Shown: piece by piece, positions 9,190 through 18,630 of the stretch | Layout: each line of letters starts with the position of its first letter | Position numbering within the stretch: position 1 is the first letter of the stretch | From: DASWUZ01 sp036401375 | GTDB lineage: Bacteria; Acidobacteriota; Terriglobia; Terriglobales; Acidobacteriaceae | NCBI GenBank assembly: GCA_036401375.1 | Contig: DASWVB010000037.1 | Location: 1 to 61,148, forward strand | DNA: 61,148 bases | Direction of reading: 5' to 3' | Made by a program: the position numbers and the translations under genes | Notes under the pieces: model-generated | Told to the model about the DNA's origin: nothing | What the model saw: the letters and a program-made list of their open reading frames with translations, nothing else | The model's database searches: none

Positions 9190-9345
9190 TCGTGAGGGGT
9201 CACGCTCCGGGGTGACACTCCATGGTAGCGTGCGGCGGGGCGGCGCGCCAGAGTCGCTTGTGCCGGTTGCGCCGGCTGCGCCTGGCTTGTTCTGCCGGCC
9301 TGATTCCGCCGGCCTCGTTGCGCCGGGGATGGTCTAGCTGCGGGC

Positions 9346-10026
9346 TCAGGCTCTTGAGGCGCTGTAGAGCTGGTGGGTTGCAATGTAATCGACGACGCCC
9401 GGAGGAAGGACGCCCTGCGCCGGGCTGCCGCCGGCGAATGCGGCCCGGATGGTAGTCGCCGATACGTCCGCGTCCATGTCGGGCAGGACATAGAGGGTGA
9501 CGCGGCCAGCGGGTTCGGCGGGCGCCTGGAACTCTTCGCAGACGCGGCTCGAGTTGACGCGGGTGAGCGGGCCGACGCCGGGGGGCATCGCGATGGAGAG
9601 GTCAGCGAGGCTCCAGCCCGGCCGCGCAGCCACGATGAGGGGGCAGAGGCGGAGCAGCTGCGCCGCCCGATACCACTGCCGCATGGTGAGGAAGGAGTCG
9701 GCGCCGAGCAGGCAGAAGAGTTCGTCGGATGCGGCCAGCTGCGCCTGGAGGCGCTGCAGGGTGTGGATGGTGTAGTTGGGCTGGCCGCCGGGCTGAGGCG
9801 CGTCCGCGAGCGAGAGCTGAAAGGCCGGGTGGCCGGCGATGGCGAGCTCGACCATGCGGCAGCGATCCTCGAAAGAGGTGGCCGCGCCATCGCCCTTGAG
9901 CGGCTGCCTTCCGACGGGCGCGAAGAGCACGCGGTCGAGGCGGAGGCGCGTCATCGCGGCATCGGCAATCACCAGGTGGCCGCAGTGCGGGGGATCGAAG
10001 CTTCCACCGAAGAAGGCGATTCGCAT
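9346..10026 (-). CDS. nadD: Nicotinate-nucleotide adenylyltransferase
   Basis: NadD transfers AMP from ATP to nicotinate mononucleotide, giving deamido-NAD in NAD synthesis. The 226-residue protein begins MRIAFFGGSFDPPHCGH, which includes the nucleotidyltransferase phosphate-binding loop and HxGH-type motif. It has LLGADSFLTMRQW in the centre and the second ATP-binding motif SATTIR near residue 193. The length is normal. It lies upstream of rsfS on the same strand with a gap of about 156 bases, and is divergent from folK. Confidence 0.96.
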   Translation of the reverse strand: MRIAFFGGSFDPPHCGHLVIADAAMTRLRLDRVLFAPVGRQPLKGDGAATSFEDRCRMVELAIAGHPAFQLSLADAPQPGGQPNYTIHTLQRLQAQLAASDELFCLLGADSFLTMRQWYRAAQLLRLCPLIVAARPGWSLADLSIAMPPGVGPLTRVNSSRVCEEFQAPAEPAGRVTLYVLPDMDADVSATTIRAAFAGGSPAQGVLPPGVVDYIATHQLYSASRA

Positions 10027-10234
10027 CTGCCATAATCCTACAAGGCGCTTCGCCGCAGGCCGGGTTGCGGTGTGCGTCTGGTGGGCGGATGTTTGCGTCC
10101 GCCGTGCCTTGCGTCCGAGCTAGCGGTCGTGGATGGCGCGGGTCGTCGATGGGCATCGTAGTCGAGCGTTGTAATGACGGCGTCGCAGGCTCTGATCCGG
10201 CAGACGAAGCTGACCCGCACGCCGTCTCACCCTC

Positions 10235-10909
10235 ATGTCAAATCAAACACAAGCTGAGCACGCGGTTGACGATGCGGAGGAGCCTGGTCCAAAGCGGATG
10301 GCCTACATCGCGCTGGGCTCGAATCTGCCGTCATCTGCGGGGGGGCCGGCAGCGACCGTCGAGGAGGCGATCCGGCGGCTGGGCGCGCTGAGCGAGGTGG
10401 TGGCGCGCTCTTCACTCTATGCCACGCAGCCGGTCGGAGCGGTCTCGCAGCCCGCGTTTGTGAACGCGGCCGCTGCCCTTGCGACTCGCCAGACGCCCGT
10501 ACAGCTGCTGAGGAGCCTGATGAGCATCGAGCGCGAGTTGGGGCGCGACCGCTCGCGGACGCCGCCGAAGGGGCCGCGATCGCTCGACCTCGATATCCTG
10601 CTGATCGACGACCTGGTGCTGCAGACCCCGGAGCTGACGCTGCCTCATCCAGCGCTTGCGGAGCGGCGCTTTGTGCTCGCTCCGCTGGCGGAGATCGCGC
10701 CCGAGTTGCGTCACCCCGTGCTGCACAGGACGGTCGCGGAGCTGCTCGCCTCGCTCGCCGACGAGGGGCAGAACCGCGCTGCGGCGGTTCGGATTCTTTC
10801 TGCGGAAGCGGTCGCGGACGAGGAATCAGCGGCGCACCGGCTTGGCTTTGAGGCGTCTTCAACCGAGCGCGCGCAGCCTCTGCGTGCAGCGCCGCTGAGG
10901 AGGTCGTGA
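10235..10909 (+). CDS. folK: 2-amino-4-hydroxy-6-hydroxymethyldihydropteridine pyrophosphokinase
   Basis: FolK transfers pyrophosphate from ATP to hydroxymethyl-dihydropterin in folate synthesis. The catalytic domain starts at about residue 22 (AYIALGSN). It has SSLYATQPVG, QPAFVNAAA, RTPPKGPRSLDLDILL (the metal-binding Asp pair) and LPHPALAERRFVLAPLAEIAP. The 224-residue length includes a 20-residue N-terminal extension and about 45 extra C-terminal residues. The first ATG has no good Shine-Dalgarno, and an internal ATG at 10298 is an alternative start. Its stop codon overlaps the start of the following receptor gene, implying coupled translation. Confidence 0.95.
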   Translation: MSNQTQAEHAVDDAEEPGPKRMAYIALGSNLPSSAGGPAATVEEAIRRLGALSEVVARSSLYATQPVGAVSQPAFVNAAAALATRQTPVQLLRSLMSIERELGRDRSRTPPKGPRSLDLDILLIDDLVLQTPELTLPHPALAERRFVLAPLAEIAPELRHPVLHRTVAELLASLADEGQNRAAAVRILSAEAVADEESAAHRLGFEASSTERAQPLRAAPLRRS

Positions 10910-13335
10910 TGCGACGGCTGGTGCTGGGGCTGTTGGCGGCGGCAGTCAGCCTTGGCGGATACGCGGTCGGGGCCAGCGGTCAGAGCGCGGGGGCTTCGCA
11001 GCAGGCGGGGAGCGGGGTCGGGGCTTCCACCGGGGTTAAAGATAGTCCGGGCGCGCAGCAGGGCCTCTCGGGAGTGGTCGTTGACTCTTCAGGGGCCGCG
11101 ATCGCGAATGCGCGCATCCTTGCTGCGGCCGCGGGTCATATCAATGGAGCGGTGCTTGCGACGACGGATAACGCGGGAGGTTTTCGCGTTGAGCAGCGGG
11201 AGGGCCCGCTGGCGGTCCGGGTCGAGGCTGCAGGGTTTGTAACTGCCGCTATTACGATTGTGCAGGGCCGGCCGGTGCGGGTCGTTCTCGACGTGCAGGC
11301 TGCTACCGATTCTGTGACGGTGACTGCGTACCGCACGCCGCTGGCCAGCGAAGACAGCCCGGCCAGCACTCGCACCCTCACCGCGGCGGAACTGAACGAG
11401 GCTGCGTCCCCGGCGCTCGATAACAGGCTCAGGCTGGCGCCGGGGGTGGAGCTGTTTCGCCGCTCGAGCTCGCTGGTCGCGAACCCGACGTCGCAGGGGC
11501 TCTCGCTGCGGGGACTGGGCTCGACGGCAGCGAGCCGCACCCTCGTCGTCTCCGACGATGTGCCGCTCAACGACCCTTACGGAGGCTGGATCCACTGGAC
11601 GGAGCCGCCGGAGCTGAGCGTCCGGTCGATCGAGCTGGTGCGTGGCGGAGCGTCAGACCTCTACGGATCGAGCGCCATCGGGGGCGTGGTGAACCTGATC
11701 GCCGAACAGCCTCCGGAGGTGGTGTCCAGGCAGGCTGCCGGTGGGCAAGGTCCCGATCAGACGCACTCAGATCGGCTGACACTGCTCTCGAGTTACGGCG
11801 GGAAGAATACCCTGGACGAGGGCGTGCTCGCCTCGACCGCGCGCCGCTGCTGGAGTGCGCTGGCCAGCGGCGGCCTGCTGCGCACCGACGGATACACCCT
11901 GGTCGCACCTGACCTTCGCGGGCCTGTCGACATTCCCTCCAATGTGCATTCGCAGAACGGAGTCGTGCTGATCGAGCGCCCCTTGCGCGTGCATTCACAC
12001 GACGGCACGCCGGGCGGAGGTCTGTTCCTGCGGGGCAGCGTCTTCAACGAGGCGCGCAGTAACGGGACGCGGCTGCAGACCAACGCGACGCGGCTGTGGC
12101 GCTTCGCGGGCGGCTTCGATCTGCCGACGCCGGCGCCGCGCGCAGACGGCAATGTTGCGCTGCGGCTCTACGGCAGCGAGGAGCACTATCGGCAGAGCTT
12201 CTCCGCCATCGGCGCCGGCCGCGCGTCCGAGAGCCAGACACGCTTCGGGCGCACTCCCGCGCAGGAGCTTGGAGCGGTCGCACACTGGAGCGAGCCGCTT
12301 GCGCCTGCGCTGCTGGTGGTCATCGGCGCCGATACCCACGACGTGCGCGCGACCGATACGGAGCTGAGCATCCAGCATGGAAAGCCTGCGGGGCTGCTCG
12401 ATACCAGTGCACGCCAGCGGCAGAGCGGTGCTTATGCCGAGGCGCTGTGGACTCCGCCGGGGTGGACGGTGAGCGCCGGTGGAAGGGTCGACCACTTCTC
12501 GAACTTCGATGCGCAGCAGTCCAGGCCGCCAGCACTGCCGGGTGCGCTGCCGGGGCTTGGGGAGACGGTCTTCAATCCGCGCCTTGGACTGGCGCGGCAC
12601 ATCCTGCCGAGGCTTGCGCCGGGGCTGGTGTGGAGTGCGTCGGCGTTTCGCGCGTATCGGGCTCCGACCCAGAATGAGCTCTACCGGACCGGGCAGGTCG
12701 GGCAGGAGACGACGCTGCCGAACAGCCAGCTGCGATCGGAACGGGCGACGGGATGGGAGACCGGACTCGCCGCGGCGGGCCGCGGGAGCACGGTGCGAGC
12801 CAGCTACTTCTGGACGCAGGTCAACCGGCCGATCACGGCGCTGACCCTGAGCTCGACCCCCACGCAGATCACCGACAGGCGGGAGAATCTGGGCCAGATC
12901 GAGAGTCGTGGACTCTCCATCGATCTTGAGACCGAGCCTCTGCGGGGAGTCTCCCTGATCGGCGGCTATCAGTACGCGGACGCGACGGTAACGAAGTTCA
13001 GCGCGAAGACTTCGCTGGTCGGGCACTGGATCCCCCAGGTGGCCCGCAATAGTGCTTCGGCGCAGCTGCGGCTGTCGCGGGCTTCGCTGGGCACACTGAG
13101 CCTGCAGGGGCGCATCAGCGGGCGGCAGTACGATGACGCCGCGAATATGTTCCTGCTGCATGGATACTTCCGGCTGGATGCTTACGCTGCGCGGCATGTG
13201 GGGCGGCGGCTGGAGATCTTTGCGTCGGGGGAGAACTTGTTCGATCGCAGCATCCAGGTGGGACGGACGCCGGTGCTTACGTTGGGCACTCCGGCGGTTG
13301 CGCGGGTGGGCGTGCGAGTTCGCATCGGCGAGTAG
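10909..13335 (+). CDS. TonB-dependent receptor (plug plus barrel)
   Basis: This is an 808-residue outer-membrane receptor. A signal peptide is followed by a regulatory-like beta domain at about residues 50-125 (LSGVVVDSSGAAIANARI). A classical plug comes next (LRLAPGVELFRRSS, SLRGLGSTAASRTLVV, IELVRGGASDLYGSSAIGGVVNLI), then a 22-strand-type barrel. It is closer to the siderophore/cobalamin receptor class than to the very long Oar type. ATG at 10909 is preferred over GTG at 10906 because GAGGAG (10897-10902) is correctly spaced and the ATG overlaps the folK stop as TGATG. The ligand is unknown; no cobalamin or iron-box motif was recognised upstream. The C-terminus lacks the usual terminal aromatic residue. 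Confidence 0.93.
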   Translation: MRRLVLGLLAAAVSLGGYAVGASGQSAGASQQAGSGVGASTGVKDSPGAQQGLSGVVVDSSGAAIANARILAAAAGHINGAVLATTDNAGGFRVEQREGPLAVRVEAAGFVTAAITIVQGRPVRVVLDVQAATDSVTVTAYRTPLASEDSPASTRTLTAAELNEAASPALDNRLRLAPGVELFRRSSSLVANPTSQGLSLRGLGSTAASRTLVVSDDVPLNDPYGGWIHWTEPPELSVRSIELVRGGASDLYGSSAIGGVVNLIAEQPPEVVSRQAAGGQGPDQTHSDRLTLLSSYGGKNTLDEGVLASTARRCWSALASGGLLRTDGYTLVAPDLRGPVDIPSNVHSQNGVVLIERPLRVHSHDGTPGGGLFLRGSVFNEARSNGTRLQTNATRLWRFAGGFDLPTPAPRADGNVALRLYGSEEHYRQSFSAIGAGRASESQTRFGRTPAQELGAVAHWSEPLAPALLVVIGADTHDVRATDTELSIQHGKPAGLLDTSARQRQSGAYAEALWTPPGWTVSAGGRVDHFSNFDAQQSRPPALPGALPGLGETVFNPRLGLARHILPRLAPGLVWSASAFRAYRAPTQNELYRTGQVGQETTLPNSQLRSERATGWETGLAAAGRGSTVRASYFWTQVNRPITALTLSSTPTQITDRRENLGQIESRGLSIDLETEPLRGVSLIGGYQYADATVTKFSAKTSLVGHWIPQVARNSASAQLRLSRASLGTLSLQGRISGRQYDDAANMFLLHGYFRLDAYAARHVGRRLEIFASGENLFDRSIQVGRTPVLTLGTPAVARVGVRVRIGE

Positions 13336-13576
13336 CTGGCTGCGAGGTCGTCGAACTCCGGGATCGGCGGACGCCGGCGCGGTGAAAGCCCAGCAGCGCC
13401 GGGGCATGCAGCGGCTGTACCGAAATCGGGTGTGAAGCAAACGGGTGATTTGCGGCCCTGCTTTGTGGCTCGATGATTAGTTGCGAGAGCGGGTTCAAGC
13501 GGGAGGTTGGGGCTGCGGGAGGAGCGTGGGCGATCAGCGGGTTGGGTCGCGATCTGCCCACGTGGCGATGCGGGAA

Positions 13577-13789
13577 CTACTTGACCAGCGGGACCTCAGG
13601 CTTGGTGGTGGTGGTCGTAACGGTCTCGTCCTTGGGGGTGTCTGGAGTGCCCTTGATGCCCTCTTTGAACTGGCGCAGACCGTCGCCGAGACCCTTGCCG
13701 AGCTCGGGGAGCTTGCGTGGTCCAAAGATCAGCAGTGCGATGACGAGAACGATGATGAGGTGGGTCGGGGTAAAGAGATTATCGAGCAT
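13577..13789 (-). CDS. tatA: Sec-independent protein translocase subunit TatA/TatE
   Basis: TatA polymerises to form the pore that exports folded proteins across the inner membrane. The 70-residue protein has one N-terminal membrane helix (residues about 8-22), then the hinge FGPRKLPELGKGLGDGLRQFKEG amphipathic segment (given here as hinge FGPRKLPELG and helix LGDGLRQFKEG) typical of the family. The tail is Thr-rich. No tatB or tatC is adjacent, so the other subunits lie elsewhere. Confidence 0.93.
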   Translation of the reverse strand: MLDNLFTPTHLIIVLVIALLIFGPRKLPELGKGLGDGLRQFKEGIKGTPDTPKDETVTTTTTKPEVPLVK

Positions 13790-14052
13790 GCTGAATTCCT
13801 CCCGGAATCCGGAGTAGTTAGGATGCGCTCAGGCGCAGCAGAGGGGGGACCGGCAGTCCGACTCCGTCAGCACTATTGTCGCACAATGGTGCGACGCAGG
13901 CGGAGGCGCTCACGGGCTGTGCGTCCCACATGAAACTTCCTGGGCGGTGGTGTCAGGGTGAGTAAAAGGGGGCTTGCCGACACTTGCCGAGGCGCTTAGG
14001 GGAGACGCGGCCAGCGACGTCCCAGAAATTCCGGCTGAGTCAAGCGGCCCGG

Positions 14053-14499
14053 CTACTGCAGCCTTGCCGCGGGAGCGGGGGCGGCGAGCCGCCGGGCTAC
14101 CAGCTGGTAAAAGGCTGCCATGTCTTCACTCTCGCCCAGGGTGAGCCGGCGATAGACCTTGAGCATGGGATAGAGGCGCGAGCCGCCAACCTCCAGGGTA
14201 GGCACGGCGAGCTCGCTGCCGGGGTAGACGGACATGCTCCACTCAGCGTTGAACTGGCGCCGCAGGACCTCGCCGAAGTAGCTGCCCCAGAGGCGGGTGA
14301 GGTAGTCGACGTCCTGCTGCGGTGCGGGGCAGAGTCCGTTCAGCACGCGCTCGAGCGCAGGGACCGAGGCCGGGCTGTAGTCGAGGCCGCGCTGCAGTCC
14401 GCGGGGCGCGGACCGCACCGCCTCTGCCGCGTAGGCGAGGTTCATCGCATCGAGCGAATCGAAGACGGTCTCTGCGAGGCGTTCGCGGGCGGTGGTCAT
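14053..14499 (-). CDS. Conserved-looking hypothetical protein
   Basis: This is a 148-residue soluble protein with no signal peptide or membrane helix. The N-terminal half is predicted helical (RLAETVFDSLDAMNLAYAAE, then SVPALERVLNGL). A DVDYLTRLWGSYFGEVLRR segment follows, then beta-like strands around WSMSVYPG and VPTLEVGGSRLYPMLKVYRR. The organisation resembles small bacterial proteins that pair a helical bundle with an exposed strand pair, but no family could be assigned. It stands alone between tatA and an outer-membrane barrel gene. Confidence 0.6.
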   Translation of the reverse strand: MTTARERLAETVFDSLDAMNLAYAAEAVRSAPRGLQRGLDYSPASVPALERVLNGLCPAPQQDVDYLTRLWGSYFGEVLRRQFNAEWSMSVYPGSELAVPTLEVGGSRLYPMLKVYRRLTLGESEDMAAFYQLVARRLAAPAPAARLQ

Positions 14500-14621
14500 C
14501 TCTTGTGAGCGTAAAACATTTTGCCGCGGAGCGCTTCCGGCGTCCTTGCCGGAGCTAACGCCGGTCCAGCCGCCTGGAGTACGATAAAAATTCGGGCATA
14601 CGGAGTCGTGCGCCTGGCGGA

Positions 14622-15329
14622 ATGTGGAGGGTTTTGTTGACGAAGGGCAGGTATTTTCTTTTATCCATGGCCGGACTTTTGCTGGCCTGTCTCATCCTGG
14701 CAGGCGGCCAGCCGGTCGTGGCGCAGGGCATTCCGGTCTACAGGCCCCCCGTGGTCGCTCCCAACGAGACCCTGAGCGGTGTTCGCTACGACGCGCGGTG
14801 GGAGTTTTATCTCGGCCCCGCCTACTCCCACTTTGACGCCGGCCCGACCCTGCTGCAGGGGGCGAACCTTGGCGGACTCGATCTACAGGCCGCACGCTGG
14901 TTTAACCGGCGCTGGGCGGCTGCAGCCAACGTGCGCAGCTACCTTGGGACCTCCGGCGCGGTTCCTAATATCTACGGCATCCGGGGGCCGTTCGCTGCAG
15001 AATTTCCCTTCCTGGCGGGGCCTGAGTTTCGCGGACCGAGCAATGAGCATGCCTCGATGACTTTTCATGCCCTGGTGGGCGGGGCGTACGGGTTGTTTGA
15101 CAAGGGACTTGGAACGGTCCCACCGGCGGCGGTCGGCTTTTACAACAACCAGATCACCTTTGCCTCGGCGCTCGGCGGCTCGATCGACCTAAACCGTTCG
15201 CCCAAGCTCGCCTTTCGCATCTCGCCGGACGCGATGTTGACCGACTTTGGCAGCTCCGGCCTGAAGGAGCAGTTTGCGCTGTCGGTGGGCATCGTCTACC
15301 GTCTCGGGCGTATTCCTGCGACGAGGTAG
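14622..15329 (+). CDS. Outer-membrane beta-barrel protein
   Basis: The 235-residue precursor has a strong signal peptide (hydrophobic segment LLSMAGLLLACLILAGG, cleavage near VVAQG). The mature protein alternates polar and aromatic residues in short strands (WEFYLGPAYSHF, GLDLQAARWFNRRWAAAANV, FHALVGGAYGLFD, FALSVGIVYRLG), the pattern of an 8-stranded OmpA/OmpX-like barrel. No periplasmic binding domain follows. ATG at 14622 keeps the longest signal sequence, but TTG at 14637 has the better-placed GGAGG (14626-14630) and may be the true start. Function unknown. Confidence 0.75.
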   Translation: MWRVLLTKGRYFLLSMAGLLLACLILAGGQPVVAQGIPVYRPPVVAPNETLSGVRYDARWEFYLGPAYSHFDAGPTLLQGANLGGLDLQAARWFNRRWAAAANVRSYLGTSGAVPNIYGIRGPFAAEFPFLAGPEFRGPSNEHASMTFHALVGGAYGLFDKGLGTVPPAAVGFYNNQITFASALGGSIDLNRSPKLAFRISPDAMLTDFGSSGLKEQFALSVGIVYRLGRIPATR

Positions 15330-15497
15330 GAGCCCGAGGCAGACGCGCGGGATTCGTCGCTTGCCGGCCCGTTCACTCCGGAGCCAGCACTCCTCGAGCA
15401 TGGAGGAAAGACGGTGGGCGACCGCCCTGCGTCTCTCCAGTTGACCGATTAGAATGTTTCTAGCGCGCACTGTCAGGTGCCGCAGAGGCTTCGAGCG

Positions 15498-17693
15498 ATG
15501 AAGCAGTTCGGCGCCTGCCGCCTCGATATTCCCAACCAGAGCCTGTGGCGCGATGGATCGCTGATCGGCATCCCGCCAAAGCCTTATGCGGTGCTGCGCT
15601 ACCTGGTCGAGCACCCCGGACGGCTGGTCACCCACGACGAACTGATGGAGGCCCTGTGGCCGGAGACTTACGTGCAGCCGCAGGTGCTGCGCACCTATGT
15701 GCTGGAGCTTCGCAGGCTGCTCGGCGACGATGCGGCCCATCCCCGTTACATCGCCACCCTTCCCAAGCGTGGATACCGACTTCTGCCGCCGGTCACGGAG
15801 GTGCATTCGGCTGCCGGGAACGGTTCGGGGCAGGATGCAGACCTCGATACGAGCGAGGCCGGCGCCACTGCCTCTGAACTGGCCGGCCGGGATGCTGAGC
15901 TGCGCAAGCTGCAGGCGCTGATGCAGAGGGCGTGCGCGGGCGAGCGGCAGATCGTCTTCGTCACCGGAGAGCAGGGCATCGGCAAGACGGCCCTGATCGA
16001 GGCATTCTGCGCTGAACAGCGTGCCGGGGCGCGAGTGGCACGCGGACAGAGCATGCAGCGCTTCAGCAGGAAAGAGCCGTACTACCCGCTGAAGGAGATT
16101 CTCAGCGAGCTATGCGGCGCGGAGGGGACGGACAAGACGCTGCGGCTGCTGTGCGAGAAGACACTGCGGCTGCTGGCGGAGCCGCCTGGTGCCGGACGGC
16201 AAGGCAGCAGGCCGGCGGGCGCTGCTGCGGCCTCTCCCGCAGTGGCCTCGTCTGGGTCTGCCTCGTCCGGGTCGGCCTCGTCCGGGTCGGCGTCCTTCGG
16301 GCCGGCGGTCGCGACTGCGGTCGAAGCGGCGCCGGAAGAGGTCCTGCAGAGTACCGGCGGGATCTGCGAGGCGCTGGAGCAGATCGCTGAGGAGACTCCC
16401 CTGCTGCTGGCCTTTGAAGACCTGCACTGGGCCGATGAAGCGACCCTCGATCTCATCTCTGCCCTGGCGCGACGGCGTCATCCCGCCCGCCTGATGGTGG
16501 TTGCCACCTGCCGCCCGGAGGCGGCGGAGGCCGAGCCCATCGAGGTCAGGCCGCACTACCACCGGCTGCTGCGACATGACCTTGCCAGGCGCGGGCTCGG
16601 CACGGTGATCGCGCTCGAGCCGCTCTCGAGGCCCGCGGTCGCTGAATACGTGGAGCGGGAGATGCGCCGCAGGCAGCCTGCGGCTGCGAAGAGCGATAAG
16701 CCGGTGAGCGCCGCCGCGGGCAAACGGCGAGCGAGCAGGAGGAGCGGCGGCAAGCCTTTGTCTGCCGGCGTGCGCGCCGAGCTTGCTGCCGATGAAAAGA
16801 ACGCCGGGGCCATCGCCGCCGATGACGGCCCTCACGCTGCGATGGCGCCTGATGGACTGTCCTCCTTTCTGCACCAGCACTCCGGCGGCAATCCCCTCTT
16901 TCTCACCGCGATCGTCGACCACCTGGTGGGCAGACGGGTGCTGCTGGCGAGCGATAGCGGTTGGTCGCTGCGTACGCCGGTCGCGGAGCTTGAGGTGGAG
17001 GTTCCCGAGAACCTGCGCGAGATGATCGAGCTCGACCTGGAGGCGCTCAGCGCGGAGGACCAGCGGCTGCTCGAGGCGGGCAGCGTGATCGGCTGCGTGT
17101 TTGCGGTGTGGGGCGCGGCGGCGGTGCTGCGCGTCGATGCTGGCGAACTCGAGGAGCAGTACGAGGGCTTGACGCGGCGGGTGCACTTCCTGACCTCGGC
17201 CGGCCACGATGAGCTGCCGGATGGAACGCGCTCGACCTCCTACGTCTTCGCGCACGGATTCTATCGCGACGTTCTCTACCATCGACAGCCGGAGGTGAGG
17301 CGCTCTCACGGGCATGAGCGGCTGGCGGAGGCGCTCGGCGTGATCTTTGCCGCGGACCCGGACGGGGTGGCAGCCGAGATCGCGAGCCACTACGAGGCCG
17401 CGGGCAGATGGATCGAGGCTGCGCGGACACTGGCAAGGATGGCGCATGTCTCCGCCAAAGAAGGCATGGCCGAGAATGCGGCCACCCTGCTGAAGCGCGC
17501 CATCGAGCTGCTTGGAAACCTTGGCGCGAAGGAGCGGGTGGCGCTCCAGGCCGAGCTGCGCGATCGCCTGCGGAGGTTGCCCGCGGCCCGGGCCGATGAC
17601 GACCTCGAGAGTGCAGCTCCCGCTGCGGCGAAGACGGACGGGGCTGCTCAGAGACGCAGGCGGGCACCCGCTGCGATGGCAGCTCGTAAGTAG
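15498..17693 (+). CDS. Winged-helix (OmpR-type) DNA-binding domain fused to AAA ATPase
   Basis: This is a 731-residue cytoplasmic regulator. Residues about 1-97 form an OmpR/PhoB-type winged helix (PPKPYAVLRYLVEHPGRLVTHDELMEALWP, RYIATLPKRGYRL). The STAND/AAA-like ATPase begins near 125, with Walker A GEQGIGKT at 157-164 and a Walker B-like LLLAFEDLHWADE near 300. The remaining 400 residues are helical, as in CadC/BTAD-like and LuxR-MalT-like ATPases. There is no receiver domain, so the signal is not phosphorylation. A low-complexity run of SASSG units, from a GCCTCGTCCGGGTCG-like DNA repeat near 16250-16300, sits in the ATPase region, and a Lys/Arg/Ala-rich insert lies near 16680-16800. ATG at 15498 is chosen over the GTG at 15477. 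Targets unknown. Confidence 0.85.
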   Translation: MKQFGACRLDIPNQSLWRDGSLIGIPPKPYAVLRYLVEHPGRLVTHDELMEALWPETYVQPQVLRTYVLELRRLLGDDAAHPRYIATLPKRGYRLLPPVTEVHSAAGNGSGQDADLDTSEAGATASELAGRDAELRKLQALMQRACAGERQIVFVTGEQGIGKTALIEAFCAEQRAGARVARGQSMQRFSRKEPYYPLKEILSELCGAEGTDKTLRLLCEKTLRLLAEPPGAGRQGSRPAGAAAASPAVASSGSASSGSASSGSASFGPAVATAVEAAPEEVLQSTGGICEALEQIAEETPLLLAFEDLHWADEATLDLISALARRRHPARLMVVATCRPEAAEAEPIEVRPHYHRLLRHDLARRGLGTVIALEPLSRPAVAEYVEREMRRRQPAAAKSDKPVSAAAGKRRASRRSGGKPLSAGVRAELAADEKNAGAIAADDGPHAAMAPDGLSSFLHQHSGGNPLFLTAIVDHLVGRRVLLASDSGWSLRTPVAELEVEVPENLREMIELDLEALSAEDQRLLEAGSVIGCVFAVWGAAAVLRVDAGELEEQYEGLTRRVHFLTSAGHDELPDGTRSTSYVFAHGFYRDVLYHRQPEVRRSHGHERLAEALGVIFAADPDGVAAEIASHYEAAGRWIEAARTLARMAHVSAKEGMAENAATLLKRAIELLGNLGAKERVALQAELRDRLRRLPAARADDDLESAAPAAAKTDGAAQRRRRAPAAMAARK

Positions 17694-17735
17694 CCTTCAG
17701 AGGCGCGTTTCGTCATCGCTCTTGCAGCTGCGGTT

Positions 17736-17782
17736 GGTAGCCGCTGTCGGTAGCCGCTGTCGGTAGCCGCTGTCGGTAGCCG
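17736..17782. repeat. 13-bp tandem repeat
   Basis: The unit GGTAGCCGCTGTC is repeated perfectly three times (17736-17774), with a partial fourth to 17782. It lies in the spacer after the winged-helix ATPase gene and is not within a recognisable gene. Confidence 0.95.
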
Positions 17783-17929
17783 TATGAATGGCCGGCGCCG
17801 CGGGCCGCGTTACGTCTGCGGGCATCGCGGTCGCGCGTTGCCATCTGCAGGGCGCAGATGACACCCGCTGTTGCAAGCCGCCCGCCAGTAGAGCGCGCCG
17901 TTAAGGACTCGCCAACACATTCCTCGATG

Positions 17930-18075
17930 CAGCCTCGCCGAACGCAGGCTGCTTGACGCATGCTCGCCGACGCTGGCTTGTTGACGCAGCCTCGCCAACG
18001 CGGTCCCGGCGACGCATGCTCGCGCGACGCATGCTCGCGAAACGCATGCTCGCGAAGGCATGGTCGCGCTTCGCA
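17930..18075. repeat. Degenerate 14-15 bp tandem repeats
   Basis: Variants of GACGCATGCTCGCGA occur about eight times, best conserved at 18011-18055. The remaining spacer (17694-18212) holds no credible gene. The next gene begins with its own Shine-Dalgarno. Confidence 0.8.
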
Positions 18076-18212
18076 GGCTCCTGATTTACATGCCGCGAAC
18101 GTGTCCTCACGTCCTCACGAAATCTTTACGAAAGCTGGACGTGTACTCCACGTCTTCTTCACAACATCGATCGCGGAAGTGGTTAGTGTGATTCGTGTAG
18201 GAGGAACACACC

Positions 18213-18620
18213 ATGAGAAACATAATTCGCAACCTGATCCTGGCACCTGCAGTACTTTGTGCAAGCGCGGCGTTTGCCGCGGATAGCTCAACCCTGAACG
18301 TTCCCTTCGGCTTCACTTCCAATGGCAAAGCTTACCCGGCGGGCCATTACACGGTGTCGGTGAGCAGCAACCGCCACGTGGCGACCCTGCATGGTCGTGA
18401 AGGAAACGGAACCATTGCGGCAGCATTACTGCTGCCCGGTTCCGGTGATCCGAATGCGCCGGAGAACATGAAGCTGATCTTCATCAACACGCCCTCTTCG
18501 CACGAGCTGAGCCGGATCCAGTACGGCGTGCTCAGTACGTCCGACCTGGCGAAGCGCGACAGCTACAGGAACGAGGCCGCCCCGCAGAACGGCAGCCTGG
18601 GGACCTCGGGCGGACGCTAA
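18213..18620 (+). CDS. Small secreted protein of a type common in Acidobacteriota
   Basis: The 135-residue precursor has a clear signal peptide (basic MRNIIRN, hydrophobic core, cleavage after AFA). The mature domain has repeated strand-like segments (LNVPFGFTSNGKAYPAGHYTVSV, RHVATLHGREGN), in which a PFGF-x-GK-YPAGxY pattern is typical of small acidobacterial exported proteins of unknown function. GTAGGAGGAA just before the ATG is an excellent Shine-Dalgarno, suggesting high expression. Two hairpins follow downstream. Confidence 0.75.
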   Translation: MRNIIRNLILAPAVLCASAAFAADSSTLNVPFGFTSNGKAYPAGHYTVSVSSNRHVATLHGREGNGTIAAALLLPGSGDPNAPENMKLIFINTPSSHELSRIQYGVLSTSDLAKRDSYRNEAAPQNGSLGTSGGR

Positions 18621-18630
18621 AAGTTTCGGC

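Noticed and set aside
10027..10234. Cobalamin riboswitch for the receptor at 10909
   Set aside because: The receptor is translated with folK and the spacer before folK shows no B12-box-like core.
11995..13440. Long minus-strand frame of 481 codons
   Set aside because: It overlaps the TonB receptor gene and encodes an Arg/Pro-rich sequence with no family features.
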